Part shown: piece by piece, positions 10,941 to 23,324 of the stretch | How positions within the stretch are numbered: the stretch's first letter is position 1 | Layout: the number at the start of each line of letters is the position of its first letter | NCBI GenBank assembly: GCA_032173965.1 | Contig: CM063283.1 | Location: forward strand, 113,035,108-113,099,107 | DNA from: Sitta carolinensis | Lineage: Eukaryota > Chordata > Aves > Passeriformes > Sittidae | Direction: 5' to 3' | DNA: 64,000 bases | Made by a program: the position numbers and the translations under genes | The notes under the pieces: generated by a model | Told to the model about the DNA's origin: nothing | Databases searched by the model: none | What the model saw: the letters and a program-made list of their open reading frames with translations, nothing else

Positions 10941-12956
10941 TTCTCCTCATGGAATCCGCTCAAATTTTATCTTCCTGGCACTCGAATATTCCCATTTCTG
11001 GTATGGACACATAAATATCTGTATGCCGAGCTGGGGAGGGAGGATGAGCCCTCTGTTCCTAAAGGAATGCCTTTCTCAAGGCAAAACAGAAAGTGGAAAT
11101 AAACCAGTGCAAATGGGAATAGGACCTTGGGGTGTTGGGCTGCTGAAACCTACAGAAAGGCACAGGTGTAAAATTAAAGCAAGATTTTACCATCTTCTGC
11201 ATTGAATATCCAAAAGAGCTGAGTTTGACTATTCTGAATTGGTGTCTCTGTTGAATTTTGCCAGTTCACATCAGTTAAAGTTCTGGCCCTGTGGATGATG
11301 CCTGCATTAATTGCTCTTTTTTTTTTTTTTTTTTTTAATTTCATTTTAATAGTCCTGATGGCCTAGGATAGGACTTGCTCAGCCCTTCGGATAGAGGTAT
11401 CTTAGGTCACTGTTAGCTCAGATTATTTTGACATCACTTAATGCTCACAGAGAAAAGGAAGAATCAAAATTCTTTCAGCTGAAACTTTTGCTCCTTCATG
11501 AATTAAACTTGCTGAGAAGACCAGCAAAATATGATGCTCCCTGCTGAGTATGGCAGCTTGCAGGTCACCACAGCGTGCTGATATTATTGCAGATAATATT
11601 CTGCTGATATTTTATATATGAGATATATAGATATAAATATAGATATAGATACATGTACACTTTTAAGATAAAGATTCCCTATAGGATGTGGGTTTTTCCA
11701 GTGTGGATAGGAGCTTGGATAAATCCAGAAGTTTGTTTTCCCTTCTTACTGTCCCCAGAAGGAATGCTCTGAAGTTCTGACTCCATGTGAAATGCTCAAT
11801 ATGGGAGATTCACACTCATCCCTAGGGCTCCATGGAGCCTCAGCAGAAAGGCTCAAAGTGTACGGATTATATTCCTGTGTAAGTTTGCTCAGAGAGGGAA
11901 TTTAACTCCTGGAAGAAAGCTGGGGAGTGGTGGTCTGCAAGATGGCTCAGAGAGTTTACCTGGATGCAGCTTCCCTCATCCACACATCCATCCTGAAAGA
12001 AGAGAGATATCCTGGGGTTACAAACCCAATGGTGCAGATATGCCACCCTACAAAGATCCCAGGCGTGGCAGAAGAATTTCCAAGGAGCAGAGTGGTCACT
12101 TTTATGGACCCTCTGTGTTCTTCAAGAAGGGTAAAGGGGCTGCAGCAGTGGCAGAAGACGGACTCTGACTTAAATTAAGGAATCATCCCAAAGCTAGGAG
12201 AGGCCCAGCATCCCAGCAGAGCAATGTGGCTGCTGAGTTCTTCTCCATGATCACCAGTGAAGCTCTGGGCTGACAGGAAAGCACAGACTGGGAATAAAGG
12301 CTGGGAGAAGGTTCCCTGTTTTGAGAGACTTTCCCATTTCTTGCAGCTTTCCCTTTTCCCAGTGATGCAGTGAAGGGCATGTGCCACAGGAAAGCTGTAA
12401 CCCCTGGAGAATTCCTCCTGATTCCAATAAACTCCCATCTCTGTATTTGTGAACAATCTCAGCACATCTCTTCTCTGGGATAAATCCAAGCTGCACTTCA
12501 CTCAAATGCTGTTCTGTTCCTGCAGCCCATCACACTTTTCTGCATTTCCCTTGCTTTGATTGTCACCAGAGAACTTTCAGCGAGGCAGATTTTTGTTGTT
12601 GTGATGGCTGCTGAATACTGTGTTGGGGGGAAAATAAAAGTTGAAGTGGAAATTTTTTAATCAAAGTCACTGTTCTTTGTTTGCAATCTGGATGAAGACA
12701 ATGCAGATGGGTAAGTCAGTGTAAATGGTGTCGGAAAGAAATACTCCTTGTCTAACATCTGAGTGATCTGATGAAATTTTCTACATGTATTCATGATAAA
12801 TGAATTTTAATATATTAATTAAAGGCCTAAGAAATCTTTGGAAACCCTCTTTCAATGCCATGGTTCTAGAGGAATACATCTTTCAGATGGAAACAGATCT
12901 AAAAATCTAGAGGAATACTTCTTTCAGTTCTTCCAGGCAGAGATTTTGCTGTGCTT
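10941..12956. other. Single-copy sequence with small simple repeats
   Basis: Contains a T run at about 11317-11337 and a short (TATAGA)n-like stretch at about 11615-11655. An 83-codon frame at 11927-12178 and minus-strand frames at 12175-12505 are unrecognised. No exon can be supported. Confidence 0.5.
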
Positions 12957-13003
12957 GTTTGTTTGGGTTTTTTTTTGTTTTTTTTTTTTTTTTTCTTTTT
13001 CTT
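12957..13003. repeat. T-rich simple repeat
   Basis: Interrupted T run that generates Phe-rich (plus) and Lys-rich (minus) translations. Confidence 0.95.
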
Positions 13004-13164
13004 AATTGGAAACAATTTTAAAGCCGTGTGTAAACACTCAGGCTTAGCTATGTGTAACTGGATTTGGAACAGTAATCCTGGCAATGGTTTTCCTTCCCCT
13101 TTAAAATGCATATTTTCCATTCAGCAGTGTGGCTAATGAGTGTTGCTGTTTGTAATGAAGCCTT

Positions 13165-13188
13165 TTTTTTTTTTTTTTTTTTTTTTTC
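13165..13188. repeat. T homopolymer
   Basis: About 24 consecutive T residues. Confidence 0.95.
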
Positions 13189-13432
13189 CAGGTTAGCAGT
13201 GAATCACTTCAGGCTGTGACCTTATCTGATCTTGCATGTTCAGAAGGGCTGAGTCTAATCAATAATTGGTGAGGTTTCATCAGGAGCCCGTGGGTGCTGC
13301 CGGAAGCAGTTTGGTGATTAAGTAGTTGACACTCTTGCTCTCAACCATTCATGACACTCTGTCCCGTCGAAGCCCTGGTAGGACTCTGCAGCCTTTTGGA
13401 ACTCTGAGATTTCCACAGCTCAGCCTTCATCA

Positions 13433-13947
13433 CTATCTGTTATAAATGCATATTTTAGTATTGACTTTTCTCAAATATTAGAATGAATATTATAAGAGGA
13501 TTGTTTTTCAATAGTTTTTTACTATTCAGTTTTAACTGCCTGAATAAATGTATAAAGTTTTTTCTTTTCTGTAGTTTAGAATTTAAGTGCAGTGTGTTTT
13601 AGCTGCCTGAATAGATAACTTCCAAAAGAGGCCCAAGTGACTCTCAACATTCTCCACCTGTAGAAAAGACCCAAGCCCAAATCAAAAGATGATAAAAAAC
13701 CGAATAAAAGTGAGATTATGCTTGACAGACCCAAAGAATGACTATACAGAACAGTTCCTAGAAAAGTAAATGTGCATAAGTCCATGCATGAAAAACAATA
13801 TAAAAAGGGGAGATTCCAAGACACCAGTGTGCTCTTGACAGTGTGCCTAGACACCCAGTCTGCCTTTGCTTTATTTTATTTATCTTATTATCTCTATTAA
13901 ACATTTTAAATTTTACCAAGAAAGTGAACTTCGTTTTTCACACTATC
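13433..13947 (+). mobile_element. Solo LTR of an endogenous retrovirus, ERVL-like, with target-site duplication
   Basis: The LTR proper is 13438-13942 (505 bp). It starts TGTTATAAATGCATATTTTA and ends TTCGTTTTTCACA, giving the TG...CA ends of retroviral LTRs. CTATC flanks it at 13433-13437 and 13943-13947; the match can be read as 7 bp, CACTATC. A 5-bp duplication is typical of ERVL-type integration. A TATA-like box (AATATAAAAAGGGG near 13798) and an ATTAAA signal near 13896 in the right order give plus orientation. No internal retroviral genes are present, which fits recombination between two LTRs. Confidence 0.85.
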
Positions 13948-15411
13948 CCATGGTGGTTTTCACGTCAGGCTATTCATCCAGGCAGTCCTGGCCGAATTCC
14001 AGTTTTGATAATTGTTTTCTGCCTAGCTTCCTTCCATTTCGATCTAGACTGCTATTCTCCTTTGTTCCCCAAGCCAAGGTGTTAAACTGCTGGGATGATT
14101 GCTTCCCAGGCCAGCGCTGGGAATGCTGCCTGGCACAGGGTGGGTACAGCTCTGCTGCCTCTCGGCTTTATCAGGTATTTTTTCAGCTTCTCAAAGGGCT
14201 CTCTCTGTGAACAACTGATAATGTCCTGTGGAAACATCTGGACGGGGTCAGCTCTTCAGCTTCCTGGGCTGGAAAGACTTCAGCTATTGAGTGCACAGAT
14301 GCAGTGTGAGCTGCAGTTTGATGTTCAGATCACAGACACGACTCGTGCTTTTTCTGTCCTCTGACAGCCCCTGGGAATTATTAGTGTTGGCGTTAAAGTG
14401 CTCTGTCAAACGCAGAGGGGATGTCTGAATGCCTTTCTTGTTTGTTTGTTTTCCAAATGTGTAAAGGCAGCCTGGAAAGCTCCCAGTGTTTGTTGTTGGT
14501 GGCATTCATTCCCTGAATGCCTCCATCTCCCCGCTCCTCATCTCCTCATCCTGGAGGAACAGAAGAGATTCAGCAGCTGATCTCCTGCCCCACAGCTTCT
14601 GTTTCAGGGTTGACCCTCCAGGAGCAGAGAGAGCATCCACAACATTTCTCTGAGCTAACAGGGAACTGAGAGTTGGAAGAGGGAAAGGGCTTGATATTCC
14701 TGGTATTTCTGGGAATCACAGTCAGTTCCCAACCAGCAATCTGTGCTGCTGGAATGAGCATTAGGATTTGGAAATATCAGCGTTCCACCTCCCCTTGGGT
14801 AGAGCAGTCAGGTCACAAAAATCATTCTGATGGTTTCTGTGGATCCTGGGAGAGGCCAATTCCAGTCCCCGCTCCTTTCCCAGCTCAGCTGCTGGTTTTT
14901 TCTGGGGTTGCTCCTTTGCAGCAGGAAAATTGAAAGGGTAGGAGGAGAGACTGGTTTGCTGGAGCTGGAGTTGCTCAAAGCCAGAGCAAAACAAACCCAT
15001 CCGAATGAGATTGGTTCAGGGTGATGTGAGGGGTTTTAATTTCTGTGGGGAAAATAAGAATCCTAAACTCCTGGCTGAAGCCTGGGCTGTGGATGCACTC
15101 CTTGTCCTGGCTGCAGCTCTGCCAAGTGGAGCTCACCAACGCTTTCCCCATCCAAAATTATCCCTCACTGCATCTCCTGGAGGACCTGTTCCTTGGGCAG
15201 GGGCAGGGATGGGAGGGCTAAAACCAGTTTTAGTCAAAATGAGCAGGTCACCTTGCACAACACACAGGAGGTCTTTGCTAACTGGAGTCGTGAAGCCCTC
15301 AAGGAAGGTCTACCTCATCCTCCAAGAGCTTCAACAAGATTCACATTGAGTTTGGTGACCTGACACTTTCATGCCTTAATTTTCCATGCAGATGAAGTCT
15401 GAAAGGCAGAT
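13948..15411. other. Single-copy sequence, no gene seen
   Basis: Moderate GC. Several 60-114-codon frames on both strands show no recognisable domains. No repeat family is identified before the next CR1 copy. Confidence 0.5.
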
Positions 15412-15618
15412 TGAAGCTGTTTCAGGGAGGTTTATGTTGGAGCTCAGGGCAAGGTTCTTCCCCCAGAGGGTGCTGGCACTGCCCAGGGAATGGAGGCTGC
15501 CAGAGCTCCAGGAGCCTTTGGGCAGGGATGCCCAGGGTGGGGTTGGGGGCAAGGCCAGGAGTTGCTCTGGATGATCCCTGTGGGTCCTTCCCACCTCAGG
15601 ATTTTCCATGATTCCATG
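15412..15618 (+). mobile_element. CR1 LINE fragment, 3' end
   Basis: Sense CR1 of the same subtype as the copy at 0.5 kb, sharing GGGCAAGGTTCTTCCCCC and GCCAGAGCTCCAGGAGCCTT. It ends CTTCCCACCTCAGGATTTTC then CATGATTCCATGA. 5'-truncated and non-coding. Confidence 0.88.
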
Positions 15619-18200
15619 AGTGGTGCTGTGGCCACCCCCTTGCCTGTGCTGGGTGGATTTCCCTCTCAGCCTCCCAATACCTCCCTACAGGGCCATCCTG
15701 CCAGGCCTGTTTGGGCACACGTTGTTTTTGTGGCATATTGTCACCCGGAGAGAATGGAAATTTTTGTCCCTGTGTCCTGTGTACCACATAAACACACAGG
15801 GACAAACAGAGCCTGCCCAGAAGAGCTGTAAATAATGAAGCCAGAGAAAGGTCATGGCTTGTGTTGTGTCTAGGTGAGAAACTGAGGCCAAGAGGGTGGG
15901 GAATGAGCCTGGACCTCTTTTCAGTACCTTACAGAAGCCCTCCATCATTGCTACCCCAATTCTAAAAATGCTCCAATCCCTGAACTGGTCCCCAACTCTC
16001 AGAACCAGTTATTTCCTGGTCCAAAATCTCATGTAGTTTTAAGTCATGGCTTTATTTTTAGATCAACACCACCTCAGCCGTAATTACACTTGTACCAATC
16101 AAGCGTGTGGCAACGGTCATGGGTGTCTGAGTAGTCCTGTAGTGCAAGGATTAATTTGTGGGGTTGGAAAAGGTGGAATTGCAGGTGTTGCACAGGAGCT
16201 GACACTGAGGTTTCACCTGCCCCATAAAGCTCCTCAAAGGTGATGTCCCAAGAGAAGAGAGCAGCAAGAGCAGGCACATGGTTCCTTTTTCACCCTCTCC
16301 TTTCAGAGGGATCCTCCAGCCCTGACCATATCTTAGCCCTAAGTCATGCCAGGGAGCACATTTTTAATGCTGCCTTATTAGAGAGTCAGAGGCATTTGTG
16401 GGATTGGTGTGGGAGTACAAAATTGTTTTCTGATGAGGAATTGAGCCGAGGTTTGTTGGCGTCTCATGTAGTGGCTGTTTATGTGTAAACTTGAAACCAA
16501 ACCAAGCAAAAGGAGTGAAACCATCCAAGGCCTAAAATGTCATCTGGCAGCGAGGAAAGGCTGCAAATACCAGATTAGAGGAGCCCAGAACCAGCTGGCT
16601 GCTGTTCATGCTGAAGTGAGTGCTCACCAGACATTCCAAAGCTGGCCATAAAGCCTTTCTAAGCTCACTCTGGTCACTGCTACTCATTTCAGGATCACTG
16701 GCAAGCATGGAGAGGGGCTTCTGTTTAGCTGTGGGAAAAGAAGGCAGGGAAAACAGCACCAAGTCCATAGTTCTAGTGTCCTTTCTCCTGTGGTTCCTCC
16801 ATCTGGAGCCAGCTCCAGGGTTTTGCTGGTTTTCAGCAGGACCAGGGTGAAACCAGAGTGTAATGACAAGTCACAAAGGCTGTAATAAAGCCATGCTCCC
16901 TGAGAAAACAGCTGTGGTGGTTTAGGAGGTCCTTGCCTCTCCCACCCCTCGGACAGAGGTTCCTGCTCCCAGCAGAAGGGGATGTGGGATCCTGCTCTGC
17001 TTCACAACCTTCACATCACCCCTCTTTCCTGGGAAACAAGCCCGTGGCCACCTCCAGCAGGATGGTGAGCCGGCCCGATGTGGGGATGAGAAACCCCCAG
17101 CCCCGGGTTTGTCAGAGCCCATTCTGGAGCCTGCCATTCCCCACTGTTCCCTTTACTGAACGCAGTTGTGCCTATTACACGTCCCCACAGTTCAAAAAAA
17201 TCAGACCTGGAACACAATGGCTGGGGCCTGCTGCTGGGGAAGTGTTTCTTTTTATACATTAAAACACAGGAGGAGGCTTTGTTGCTGCCGCAGCAGCAAT
17301 ATCCTGACACGCTCTCTGCGCCGATGGCGAAGGAAGTTTCATTCTGAATATAGCCAATCTCACACTAAAAACTTAACCCTTTGAGGCCTGGAAGCAAGCA
17401 CCACGTGTGAGATGGTCTTAAGTGTCGTGTGGAGGGATGAGTTTTAAAAGCCACCCTTGAGAGATTATCATTAAAGTGAGCCTTGCGCAACGTGGGGCTC
17501 GGAGGGATCGGCGCTTGCACATCTGTGGTTTCAGTGACCTTGACAGGGTTGTTTCCCAGTAGAAGTAAATTCAGAAGTGAGGCTTGCAACAACAAGCAAA
17601 TGTGTTTTTGCACCGTACTCCAGGCAGATTAGTGATGTCATGGCTGCTGTGTGCTGTAGCTCTGTCTCCTTTCATGCCTTTTTATTTTTTTTTTTTATCT
17701 TGATGCTAATGTGGCTTAGAATTTCTTCAGCTAAAGAACTCATTGCTCTTGGCATCCTGCCCCACAACGTTTACCTGGAGCTCTTGCAACCTTCTGTGAC
17801 ATCAGTTTTACTGTTGAGGGTGTAATTGATCTTACCCAGTCCCGAACATGCTCATTATAACATTCATTGTGGTTCTTTTCCAACACTGGTACGTGCCCAT
17901 CTCGGCACATCTACGCAACCTCCACCTCCATATACTTTCTTTATTTGCATGGGGGTTGTTTTTCTAGGGGTTAGGGGATTTTTTTTGAGCCTCACAAAGT
18001 ATGAGGATGAGGACAGCCCAGAGCAAAAAAGTTTAAAAAAAAAAAAAAAGGGGGAAAATGTTAAGGAAGAACTGCAGGCTGTGTTGTCTTTGTGAACTTA
18101 GCAGACTGAGTAGGGTTTTTATGTATTTCTTCTTTTCTAGTGATGCTGGTACCAGATGGCTGATTTACAAGTCAAAAACTTCAAGCATCCAGTAGTTCAG
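15619..18200. other. Single-copy sequence, no gene seen
   Basis: Contains an LTR-like start (TGTGGTGGTTTAGGAGG at 16913) without a matching end, a 7-bp-arm hairpin (TTGCTGC-CGCA-GCAGCAA, 17282-17299), a T run near 17683-17698 and an A run near 18032-18048. No exon can be supported. CpG-bearing sequence at about 17270-17640 has some look of a conserved element. Confidence 0.45.
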
Positions 18201-18224
18201 CCTCTTACTTCCAGAAGTAAGAGG
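18201..18224. repeat. Perfect inverted repeat, 11-bp arms
   Basis: CCTCTTACTTC (18201-18211), a CA spacer, then GAAGTAAGAGG (18214-18224). The arms are exact reverse complements. It could extrude as a small cruciform or fold as an RNA hairpin; no function is shown. Confidence 0.95.
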
Positions 18225-19190
18225 ATGGATTGTGCTTGATTGATTATGCTAATGTGGCCCATGGAAATTCTCTTCAGATGAGAGACTGTGGGATGGAGGC
18301 ACTGGGAGATGTGTCTTGGTGATCATTCATGAGCTCTTCTGTGGGTCCCATCCTGGTCCTTGGAAGTCCAGCACCCATGGAAAACCTGAGGAGGTGGGTG
18401 GAATGTGTAGCAGACTATCTATAGAAAACCAGAATCCACTTTGCTCATGGTTTAGGGTGGGTGCTCATAGAGGAAGGGGGGATTTTCCTCCACTTCTCTC
18501 CAGGAATTTGAGACATGGTTTCATTTTTCTTACAGTTAAGCACATTCAGTAAATAGCATAAACATCACAACTGCAGTAATACCTCATCAAACGCTGTGAA
18601 AAGGATGAAGACATTTAGATGACACATAAATACACTGAGTTTTCAGCCACGGTATGCAGTGAACTACTTTCAATGGAAAATCAAGGCTTTCAAAGCAATT
18701 CATTTAACATTTCCATTTTAACACTTCCTCAAAGTCAATTGCAGCAGAGAACATGCAGCTCAGTTTGCTTCTTCAAACCAGGACACAAAATAGTCCAGAA
18801 CTTCTGCTATGAAGCAACAAAATCCCTCCAGGATAAAAATGCAAATTTTTTGTCCTACCACTGATGACACGGCTCCAGGGCTTTTCCAGTTTGCTGTCAA
18901 AGAAAGGGTATGTCTTCATTGCTGAGTAAATGCACTGCAATTAACTAAAGTTTCGTTTGGTTTAATATTCTCCCCTCCCAAGTTATGTTAATGTGGATAA
19001 ATAGTGTGGATAAAGCAGCCCCTCCTTGAAACAAAATGTGGGCAGTTCAGTAAGGGCTGGTCCTGAGCTCCAGGGTGGCTGTGCTGAGGATGCTGAGGGG
19101 TTCATCCCGAGGGTCTCTGCAGGAATTGGACTCATGGTCTGAAGTTTTACAGTTGTATTAGCACACGGGGGAGCTGGGGGAAGTCAATAA
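18225..19190. other. Single-copy sequence, no gene seen
   Basis: AT-leaning sequence without recognised repeats. Open frames at 18316-18552 and 18619-18864 are unrecognised. Confidence 0.5.
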
Positions 19191-19660
19191 TCATAGAGTT
19201 ATAGAATCATGGAATGGTTTGGATTGGAAGGGACTTTAAACATCATCCAGTGCCACCCTCCTGCCCTGGCAGGCCCCCTGCCCCTGTGCCAGGCTGCTCC
19301 AGCCCCAGTGTCCAACCTGGCCTGGGGCACTGCCAGGGATCCAGGGGCACCACAGCTGCTCTGGCAATTCCAGCCCAGCCCCTCCCAGAGAACAATTCCT
19401 GCCCCAAATCCTACCCAGCCCTGCCCTCTGGCAGTTTGAAGCCATTCCCCTTTGTCCTTTCACTTCATCCCTTGTAAAAAATAATATCTCTCCATGTTTT
19501 CTATTGGCTCCTGCAGGCCCTGCAAGGCCACCCTGAGCTCAGCCCAAAGCTTCTCCTGTGCAGCTGAACAATCCCAGCTGTGCCAGCCTTTCCTCCCAGC
19601 ACAGCTGCTCCAGCCTCTGCTCCTCCTGCTCCCTGCTCTGGGCTCTCCCCAGCAGCTCCA
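19191..19660 (-). mobile_element. CR1 LINE fragment, 3' end, reverse
   Basis: Antisense CR1 with an intact tail (ATAGAATCATGGAATGGTTT, then GGATTGGAAGGGACTTTAAA). It runs through CTGCCAGGGATCCAGGGGCA and on to GGCTCTCCCCAGCAGCTCCA, where the element is truncated. Its 5'-most part, 19507-19660, is identical over 154 bp to 52064-52217, although the rest of the two copies has clearly diverged. Open frames on both strands here are repeat artefacts. Confidence 0.95.
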
Positions 19661-21414
19661 TGACCAGTTGCAAACAAAAAGACGAAAAAATTGTCCTGTG
19701 AGCAATTGAGATTATATTAACAAAAGCTTCAGCCTGTGCTTCTCTTGGCTAAAATTGGTTTAAAAGGTGCAGAATGCAAGTGAAGGTCTTGATATCTCAG
19801 TGGGTCTCAACCAAAAGGCACCACTCAGGTTCCATGTCCTGCAGCAAGGACAATCTCTGAGTATTTCTTTCCAAACTACATGTTTTTGTTTTGTTTATTA
19901 ATTACTTCACTGGAATTCCCTTTATAATCAGATTTTAGGGTAATAAGAGTACTGAGAAAAAGCCAACATAAGCAACCTTCCAAACTGTCCTTCACAAATA
20001 AAAATTAAAAATAAAGTCCACCAATAACAGTTTGTTGTTTGGTAAGGGGCTAATGGGACACAGGACTTGGCACTCTGGAACAGCTGCTGGAATGAAGATA
20101 TTACCATAAAAATCACTAAATCTTGACTTCATTAAAACCTATTTACTAGGATCGACATTTTTTCCTGGCCAAAATTTCTAAAGTTATGTAATAAACTCTG
20201 TGTGCCTTATCCTCCAGGGTTATTTCCACACTCTATTAACAGGCTATAGCAGGTTTTTAAAATATGCAGCATGGTGTGGTGAGTACCTGGGAACAAGGAA
20301 CAGAAAGTTCTTTCAGAGATTGTATGTACATATGTCTGTAGGCTGCATGAGCTTGCCTAAACAATTCACACCATTATCAAGAGGATCTTGGCAAAAACAA
20401 GAGAAAAAGAGATGCAGTGAGTTACATAACAGGCACATATCTCTTTCCTTCTTGAGCAATGGCTGCTTCCACTTAACAAATGATATTTGAAGCATTCCAT
20501 AAGAACTGCTAACAGAATCAATTCCCATGGCCTCTTCAGGAATGGAATTGGTTATGTGTGGGATGGTGAGATGCTGGCTTCAGTTGTTTAATCTTCTGGG
20601 TAATCCCAGATATTTGCATTCCTGGAGATTTCAAAATTTGTATCTTTAAATATTTAGTTGCAAAAGGTGGATACAGAAAGCACTAAGTTAGGAGGGAAAG
20701 TGGAAGGACAAATATTACTAATTTTTTTCAGGCTGAGACAGACCTGTACTGTAACTTTTAGGAACAATCCACCTGGTAGTCCCCCCAAACACTCCTGACC
20801 ATGCACAAATCCTGTATTTCTGGATGTAAGTGGATATTTCAGAATTTTGGGCTGGCCAGATGATCAGACCTGATCACAGGATGAGTGGGTGGAGATGGGG
20901 GTGCCACTGTTCCAGCCTGCCCACCTTCCCCAGGGAACTCTACTCACTTTTGCCACTTATTTCTTTACCCTCAGATGCAGCAGACCCAAGACTCACGCTA
21001 AAACTTCTAGAATTGTAAAGAAATTCCCTGGATGCTCACAGAAACTTTTCGCTGAGGCGACCAGAGGATGTTTATGGCTCGAATTCCTGAGTGCTGAATG
21101 TTTTGACCAAAGCATTTGGTGCCTTGGAGAAGAGAAACTCCACTGCAAGGGGACAAAAAAAGCCACTTGCCCGTCCCAAATGTGAGCAGGGGCACCCGGA
21201 GCAGGCTGCAGGGGGCAGGGGCACATCCCACGTTTCCTCCAGCACATCCTCCCCGCTCCTGGCGGTCCCTGCTCAGGGACTCCCTGGCCCAGAGTGGTGT
21301 TCCTGTGATTTGGAGCTCACCGTGGGCTTTCCTTCCACGAACTGGGCTGAGCTTTCCTGTCGTGTCTGTGGCTCCCGTGACATGCCCTGTAAAGGATCCC
21401 ACGGGTGGCTGTGT
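19661..21414. other. Single-copy sequence, no gene seen
   Basis: No repeats or exons recognised. The last 300 bp before the TG array (about 21000-21410) carry several CpGs and are moderately GC-rich, but no matched splice sites or domain-bearing frame were found. Confidence 0.5.
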
Positions 21415-21820
21415 GCTTTGTGGGTCTTGTGTGGTGTGTGTTGTGTGTGTGGAGTGTGTGTGTGGTGTGTGTGTGTGTGTGTGTCGTGTTGTGTGTGTCG
21501 TGGTTGTGTACTGTGTGTGTGTTCTGTGTGTGTTGTGTGTGTTGTGTGTGTGTGTGTGTGTGTTGTGTGTGTTGTTGTGTCTGTTGTGTGTGTGTTGTGT
21601 GTGTCTGTGTGTGTGTGTTCTGTGTCTGTGTGTTGTGTGTGTCTGTGTGTGTGTGTGTGTTGTGTCTGTGTGTGTGTCTGTGTGTGTGTGTGTGTTGTGT
21701 GTGTGTGTCTGTGTTGTGTCTGTGTGTGTGTGTCTGTGTGTGTGTGTCTGTGTGTGTGTCTGTGTGTGTGTCTGTGTGTGTGGTCTGTGTGTGTGTGTCT
21801 GTGTGTGTGTGTGTGTGTGT

Positions 21821-21854
<34 letters not shown>

Positions 21855-22068
21855 TGTGTCTGTGTGTGTGTGTGCTGTGTGTGTGTGTGTGGTGTCTTGT
21901 GTGTGTCTGTGTGTGTGTGTGTGTGTGTGTGTCGTGTGTGTGTGTGTGTGTGTGTTGCTGTGTGTGTGTGTGTGTGTGTGTGTGCTGTGTGTGTGTGTCT
22001 GTGTGTGTTCTGTGTGTTGTGTGTGTGTCTGTGTGTGTGTGTCTGTGTGTGTGTGTGTCTGTGTGTGT

Positions 22069-22105
<37 letters not shown>

Positions 22106-23104
22106 TTGTGTGTGTGTGTGTGTGTGTCTGTGTGTGTCGTGTGTGTCTGGTGTGGTGTCTGTGTGTGTGTGTTCTGTGTGTGTGTGTGTTGTGTGTTGTG
22201 TGTGTGTGTGTGTGTGTGTTGTGTGTTGTGTGTGTGTGTGTGTGTCTGTGTGTGTGTTGTGTGTGTGTGTGTGTGTGTTGTGTGTTGTTGTTGTGTGTGT
22301 GTGTGTGTGTGTGTTGTGTGTGTCGTGTTGTCTGTGTGTGTCTGTGTGTGTGTGTGTGTGTCTGTGTGTTGTGTGTCTTGTGTGTGTGTGGGGTCTGTGT
22401 GTCTGTGTGTGTTCTGTGTGTTGTGTGTCTGTGTGTTGTGTGTGTGTGTGTGTGTGTGTGTCTGTGTGTGTGTGTGTGTGTGTTGTGTGTGTGTGTACTG
22501 TGTGTGTGTGTGTGTCTGTGTGTTGTGTGTCTGTGTGTGTGTGTGTGTGTGTTGTGTGTGTGTGTGTCTGTGTGTCTGTGGTCTGTGTGTCTGTGTCTGT
22601 GTGTGTGTGTGTTCTTGTGTTGTGTCTGTTGTCTGTGTCTGTGTGTGGTGTTGTGTGTGTGTGTGTGTCTGTGTGTCTGTGTGTGTGTGTGTTGTGCTGT
22701 GTTGTGTGGTGTTGTGTGGGGGTGTTGTGTGTGTTGTGTGTGTGTGTGTGTGTGTCTGTGTCTGTGTGTGTGTGTGTGTGGTCTGTGTGTGTTGTGTCTG
22801 TGTGTGTCTGTGTGTGTGGTGTGTTGTGTCTGTGTGTGTATCTGTGTGTGTGTGTGTATCTGTGTGTGTGTGTGTCTGTGTGTGTCTGTGTGTGTGTCTG
22901 TGTGTGTGTCTGTGTGTCTGTGTGTCTGTGTCTGTGTGTCTGTGTCTGTGTCTGTCGTGTCTCTGTGTGTCTGTGTGTCTGTGTCTGTCTGTGTGTCTGT
23001 GTCTGTGTCTCTGTGTGTCTGTTGTGTGTCTGTGTGTGTGTGTGTTCTGTGTGTCTGTCTGTCTGTCTGGTCTGTGTCTGTTGTCTGTGTGTCTCTGTGT
23101 GTTT
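21415..23104. repeat. Very long imperfect (TG)n/(TGTC)n array
   Basis: About 1.69 kb almost wholly of TG dinucleotides with frequent TGTC, TGTTG and TGCTG interruptions. Only about five adenines occur on the plus strand over the tract. The C-containing variants become denser towards the right end, where GTCTGTCTGTCTGG appears. The array has almost no stop codons in any frame, so it yields open frames of over 600 codons with alternating Cys/Val (plus) and Thr/His (minus). These are not proteins. Alternating TG/CA tracts favour Z-DNA and are usually highly length-polymorphic. Confidence 0.98.
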
Positions 23105-23324
23105 TAACCTATTTCCTCTTCTCTCCACATCTTGCAGAGTGAGAAACAAAGCAGAAACTTCCTGGGTTTGCCCCTTCCCAGTCACTCAGGTCACGCTGTC
23201 GCACTCGAATTACTCGTGCTGGGTCTTGTGCAAACCGAGGGCTTCCCGAGGGCTATTTTTACCCCATTTGCATAAAAGCTGAACTTCTCCAGTTCTCCTC
23301 TTGCAAAACCAAAGTTGTGGGTGC

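Noticed and set aside
16913..17190. Possible LTR starting TGTGGTGGTTTAGGAGG
   Set aside because: The start resembles bird LTRs, but no CA-ending terminus with a matching flanking duplication could be found.
19209..19709. Overlapping 70-87-codon frames on both strands
   Set aside because: Lie entirely within an antisense CR1 3' fragment, which is non-coding in CR1.
21091..23282. Open frames of 622-683 codons on both strands
   Set aside because: They are translations of the TG/TGTC array (alternating Cys/Val or Thr/His). The array lacks stop codons in every frame, so length is no evidence of coding.
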